Origin: Deferribacteres bacterium | Lineage (GTDB): Bacteria; Nitrospirota; Thermodesulfovibrionia; UBA6902 | Length of the DNA: 8,766 bases | Direction of reading: 5' to 3' | NCBI GenBank assembly: GCA_013152795.1 | Contig: JAADFS010000105.1 | Location: 1-8,766, forward strand | In this document: positions 6,533 to 8,766 of the stretch, in pieces | Layout: every line of letters starts with the position of its first letter | Position numbering within the stretch: the stretch's first letter is position 1 | Position numbers and translations under genes: made by a program | The notes under the pieces: generated by a model | Databases searched by the model: none | What the model saw: the letters and a program-made list of their open reading frames with translations, nothing else | Told to the model about the DNA's origin: nothing

Positions 6533-6963
6533 TATCCTTTGATACGACAAGGTTCGGCAGGCTCGAGGTTGCCAGGGACAAGATCATATATTTCCCCAAC
6601 GGCCTCATAGGGTTTCCGGATGTAAGGAGATATATCCTGATGGACTATAAGGATACCCTGCTGAAATGGCTTCAGGCCGTGGATGCAAAGGATGTTGCAT
6701 TTATCGTGGCGCCGACATATGAATTCTTTCCCGATTATTCGGTGAAGATCGATAATCAGACAAGGGATCTTCTCGGAATCGAAAACGAAGAGGATGTGAT
6801 CATTCTGGCGATACTGAGGGTTCAGGGTGAGAATGTCACAGCAAATCTGCAGGGACCGCTTGTAATAAACTCCACCAGCAGAAAGGGCGTACAGGTTGTA
6901 AACGAAGACAGCCGTTTTTCCTGCAGAACCCCACTTAAATCACTATCATCTGAATCAGAATAA
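6529..6963 (+). CDS. fliW: FliW, flagellar assembly factor and CsrA antagonist
   Basis: FliW binds either flagellin or CsrA. When flagellin is exported, FliW is freed, sequesters CsrA and relieves repression of flagellin translation; this was worked out in Bacillus subtilis. The 144-residue product has the family marks: FGRLEV (9-14), FPNGLIGFPD (22-31), LLKWLQAVDAKDVAFIV (44-60), ILRVQGENVTANLQGPLVIN (95-114) and the SRKGVQVV end (117-124). Length is normal (about 140-150). The ATG at 6529 overlaps the csrA stop by four bases, and this pairing strengthens both calls. It is the last gene of the flagellar run; a long AT-rich intergenic region follows. Confidence 0.95.
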   Translation: MISFDTTRFGRLEVARDKIIYFPNGLIGFPDVRRYILMDYKDTLLKWLQAVDAKDVAFIVAPTYEFFPDYSVKIDNQTRDLLGIENEEDVIILAILRVQGENVTANLQGPLVINSTSRKGVQVVNEDSRFSCRTPLKSLSSESE

Positions 6964-6991
6964 TTCAGAATTTGAGACCACGGCAGGCTAC

Positions 6992-7013
6992 CCGAAAAGT
7001 GTCGGAATTTTTT
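6992..7013 (+). terminator. Weak hairpin plus T-run after fliW
   Basis: CCGA-AAAGTG-TCGG (6992-7005) followed by AATTTTTT could form a short terminator 29 bases after the fliW stop. The stem is only 4 bp, so termination would be poor. The same bases (TGTCGGAATTTTTTAC, 7000-7015) may instead be a protein-binding site upstream of the sigma-54 element. Confidence 0.25.
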
Positions 7014-7164
7014 ACTCGAATAAAAGATTTTTACAGTACAATGAATATACGCGTTTCTGTATCAATTTCACAAATTGTCTTTGGAATCGATACGTTATAT
7101 CGTACCGGATGTTCAATTTATTTAAATTCCAACAAGGTGTTCTGTTAAAATTCTTTACAATACC

Positions 7165-7219
7165 CCGGTTAAACTCAAACCATGAGAAGACAGCTAACCG
7201 GATAATTGTCTTTTTTTTT
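7165..7219 (+). terminator. Inverted repeat CCGGTTA/TAACCGG with downstream T9
   Basis: CCGGTTA (7165-7171) and TAACCGG (7195-7201) form a perfect 7-bp inverted repeat around a 23-base loop. A run of nine T follows at 7211-7219, nine bases after the stem. The gap makes a classical terminator doubtful. The arms are also members of the CCGG-centred repeat set, so a dimeric regulator site is an alternative. Confidence 0.3.
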
Positions 7220-7246
7220 CAAAGGGATACACGTTTTTCCGAAAGG

Positions 7247-7264
7247 CCGGTACGTTATTTGCTT
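7247..7264 (+). promoter_or_regulatory. Sigma-54 (RpoN) promoter of the PEP-CTERM gene
   Basis: CCGGTACGTTATTTGCTT carries the invariant GG (7249-7250) and GC (7261-7262) with exactly 10 bases between, and agrees with TGGCACG-N4-TTGCW except at two positions (C for T before GG, T for C after it). Transcription would start near 7274, about 84 bases before the ATG. PEP-CTERM genes in several bacteria are controlled by RpoN with the PrsK/PrsR two-component pair, which fits. Confidence 0.65.
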
Positions 7265-7357
7265 GATACCGGTTATACATAAGAGCGTTCTACCATTGTT
7301 CGTGTATTCGGAACATCCTGAAATCCTTATCTGAAAAATAAAAAAGGAGAAAGCATC

Positions 7358-8071
7358 ATGTTTAAAAGAATACATTTACTGAGTCTCGTCTCAGCAATAG
7401 TCCTGTTGTTTGCTTCAAGTGCCGCGGCCCTTCCGATTGCGGGCAGCAGCAGCGGTATATTCATAAACCCTGTGGGTCCGGACACAATGGTCGTGACCGG
7501 AGTGGGCACGGATCTTTTTACATGGGGGGTCGGTCCTGTAACCGGGCCGAGCTGGCTGGGCTTTGACGGCACTCCCTTCTCAGTGGAAACAGAGCAGGTC
7601 TTCAGCTTTGGTTTGCTGACGTTTTTTAACGGAAGTATTTATGCCGGTACACAGGCCGATGCGGTGGACCTCAGCGTTACGCTTTCACTTACCACGCCGT
7701 CAGGGATAAACCAGGATTTCGTATATAACCTGGGACTGATAAACACGCTGAATACGGCCGATGCCGCTGCGAGCGCCGATATCGTTTATTTGCCCACCTC
7801 GGTGCCGGACACCTATTTTACGGCAGACGGCATTAACTATACCCTCGAATTCGTAGGATTCGGAAATATATCAGGCGCCGGTTACACGACGATTGATCAA
7901 TTTCATGTGTATGAAGGACAGAGCGCATCAGCCGAACTGCTCGGGCGTGTCACCGCCACGCCGGTCCCGGAGCCTTCGACGGTACTGCTTCTCGGCCTTG
8001 GATTGGCCGGCCTGTTTTTTCTCAGGTTCAGGTCCCGGGCGGAAGGTCTGAAAGCTGTCCGGCGCTTGTAA
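7358..8071 (+). CDS. PEP-CTERM surface protein with choice-of-anchor K-like domain
   Basis: This 237-residue exported protein has a Sec signal peptide (basic FKR start, hydrophobic core 7-19, likely cleavage after AAA at 24) and a C-terminal PEP-CTERM sorting signal: VPEPST (203-208), membrane segment about 208-222, then RFRSR. Exosortase normally recognises this signal, removes the tail and sends the protein to the surface or matrix. The middle, about 45-200, has the pattern I associate with the choice-of-anchor K domain: GTDLFTWG (50-57), SFGLLTFFNGSI (83-94), LINTLNTADAAASADIV (127-143) and ADGINYTLEFVGFG (156-169). The molecular function of that domain is unknown. AAGGAGA at 7344-7350 lies 7 bases before the ATG. 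The tail after the membrane segment is about 15 residues, longer than usual, and its codons overlap the convergent nuclease gene. The gene probably has its own sigma-54 promoter. Confidence 0.88.
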   Translation: MFKRIHLLSLVSAIVLLFASSAAALPIAGSSSGIFINPVGPDTMVVTGVGTDLFTWGVGPVTGPSWLGFDGTPFSVETEQVFSFGLLTFFNGSIYAGTQADAVDLSVTLSLTTPSGINQDFVYNLGLINTLNTADAAASADIVYLPTSVPDTYFTADGINYTLEFVGFGNISGAGYTTIDQFHVYEGQSASAELLGRVTATPVPEPSTVLLLGLGLAGLFFLRFRSRAEGLKAVRRL

Positions 8072-8766
8072 GCACGATCTGGGGCTTTCCGTATTCCGGC
8101 GGATAGAGGCTTGCCCTGCCGCTGACATAGACGTAGCCCCTGCCCCTGCCTGCATAACGGTTTTCTATCAGGTTCAGTATCTCCTGTGAGGGGGGAGAGT
8201 CAATCTCCGGAATCCAGAGGTTGAACTTGTGCCTTATTGAGCCGGCATAAATAAGCGCTCCGTTGCCGGCCCGTTTGTGTATGCCGCCCTGCAGGTCGCA
8301 GAACACGGTTATCTCATTGCCTGCTTTTGCTGTCTCGGCTATCTCCTCGTAATCGAGCCTCACCGACTTTACGCCTGCCTGAAGGCCGAATTTCCTGAAA
8401 TCCTGGACGACACTGTCCCGAAGGTGCCACCAGGGGATGAGGCTTTCATAGTCACGCCTGTTACCGCCTGCGTTTGTCTCCGGGTTCCAGACGGCGATAC
8501 CCGCGGCCTGGGCCGCAGCCTCGGCCGACAGGAATTCTTCGTGATAAAGACGCGAACGGCCGTACTTCACGAAATACGGGCTCCATCCCTTTTTTACTGT
8601 CTCGAGGTTATAATTCACCCCGTCCTTGTAGACATAGCAGAGCAGCCTCCCGTAGTTCCCCCTGTGTTTCTGAAGACAGACCTGAAGGGGGTCGTTCGTG
8701 TCGAACTCGATATCCACTTTAATATCGTTTCCCTCAGGGAAGCCGTCTTCATTCACACCGAAAAAC
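8028..8766 (-). CDS. SNase-like (thermonuclease family) protein with C-terminal extension (5' partial)
   Basis: The frame is open to the window edge on the minus strand, so the N-terminus lies beyond 8766; 245 residues are visible. A GTG at 8756-8754 is in frame but has no ribosome-binding site before it. The first ~95 residues match the second half of the staphylococcal nuclease fold: GNYGRLLCYVYKDGVNYN with the YGR arginine (R87 in S. aureus nuclease, codon at 8648-8646), ETVKKGWSPYFVKYG, and AAAQAAGIAVWNP. The first half of the active site (R35, D40, E43 equivalents) would lie just outside the window, so activity cannot be judged. About 150 more residues follow; the last part (GYVYVSGRASLYPPEYGKPQ... 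IVLTSAGQLSDL) looks like an OB-fold-type strand pattern. The gene ends in TGA at 8030-8028, inside the 3' end of the PEP-CTERM gene. Cellular location is unknown because the N-terminus is missing. Confidence 0.82.
   Translation of the reverse strand, partial: FFGVNEDGFPEGNDIKVDIEFDTNDPLQVCLQKHRGNYGRLLCYVYKDGVNYNLETVKKGWSPYFVKYGRSRLYHEEFLSAEAAAQAAGIAVWNPETNAGGNRRDYESLIPWWHLRDSVVQDFRKFGLQAGVKSVRLDYEEIAETAKAGNEITVFCDLQGGIHKRAGNGALIYAGSIRHKFNLWIPEIDSPPSQEILNLIENRYAGRGRGYVYVSGRASLYPPEYGKPQIVLTSAGQLSDLPPGT

Larger units (their letters stand above)
6964..7357 (+). other. AT-rich intergenic region between fliW and the PEP-CTERM gene
   Basis: This 394-base region has no supported gene. It holds a weak hairpin with a T-run at 6992-7013, the direct repeat AATTGTCTTT at 7073-7082 and 7204-7213, an inverted repeat with a T9 run at 7165-7219, CCGG-centred elements at 7105, 7165, 7198, 7247 and 7269, and a sigma-54 element at 7247-7264. 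It most likely ends the flagellar transcription unit and carries the control region of the PEP-CTERM gene. Confidence 0.7.

Noticed and set aside
7041..7148. 35-codon ORF in the intergenic region
   Set aside because: No ribosome-binding site precedes the ATG and the product has no recognisable features.
7175..7375. Minus-strand ORF of 66 codons overlapping the PEP-CTERM start
   Set aside because: It covers the sigma-54 element and the ribosome-binding site of a well-supported gene, and its product looks like antisense translation.
8474..8722. Plus-strand ORF of 82 codons inside the nuclease gene
   Set aside because: Arginine/proline/serine-rich shadow frame opposite a gene with clear SNase motifs.
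1..8766. CRISPR array, tRNA, rRNA, insertion sequence or attachment site
   Set aside because: No regularly spaced long repeats, no tRNA-like cloverleaf, no transposase frame and no terminal inverted repeats were seen.

Overview
This window is the 3' part of a flagellar hook/filament-junction cluster, followed by two non-flagellar genes. In order on the plus strand it holds flgH (5' end cut by the window edge), flgI, a stand-alone FlgJ-type rod-binding protein, flgM, flgN, flgK, flgL, csrA and fliW. After a 394-base AT-rich intergenic region comes a PEP-CTERM surface protein with a choice-of-anchor K-like domain. Converging on it from the right edge is a minus-strand nuclease of the staphylococcal nuclease (SNase) type, whose N-terminus lies outside the window.

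FlgH and FlgI (L- and P-ring proteins) imply an outer membrane and a peptidoglycan layer, and the PEP-CTERM protein implies an exosortase-type sorting system. The order flgJ-flgM-flgN-flgK-flgL-csrA-fliW is known from Desulfobacterota/Geobacter-like and Nitrospirota bacteria. One of these phyla is my best guess, but the sequence does not decide between them.

Region by region: 1-2036 encodes ring and rod parts (an early/middle flagellar class). A near-perfect sigma-28 (FliA) promoter, TAAAGTTT-N12-GCCGATAA, lies across the flgJ stop codon at 2034-2061, where early structural genes give way to late ones. The roughly 185-base leader after it precedes flgM (anti-sigma-28), flgN (FlgK/FlgL chaperone), flgK and flgL (hook-filament junction), and csrA-fliW (flagellin-coupled translational control). 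One late unit therefore carries two checkpoint systems, FlgM/sigma-28 and FliW/CsrA. Genes are tightly packed: ATGA overlaps at flgI/flgJ, flgM/flgN, flgK/flgL and csrA/fliW, and no gap at flgN/flgK.

The intergenic region 6964-7357 contains a good sigma-54 -24/-12 element at 7247-7264, several CCGG-centred repeats and two possible terminator-like hairpins. Sigma-54 control would fit the known PrsK/PrsR regulation of PEP-CTERM genes.

The most notable points are: a 7-bp tandem repeat (TTTTCAC x4) inside the flgI signal-peptide codons, where a change of one unit breaks the frame; a degenerate heptad array just upstream that contains the flgI ribosome-binding site; an enlarged FlgL with an insert of repeats and calcium-loop-like motifs; and a 44-base convergent overlap that coincides with the cytoplasmic tail of the PEP-CTERM protein. 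I did not find a wholly new system; most of the window is an ordinary flagellar locus with unusual local features.
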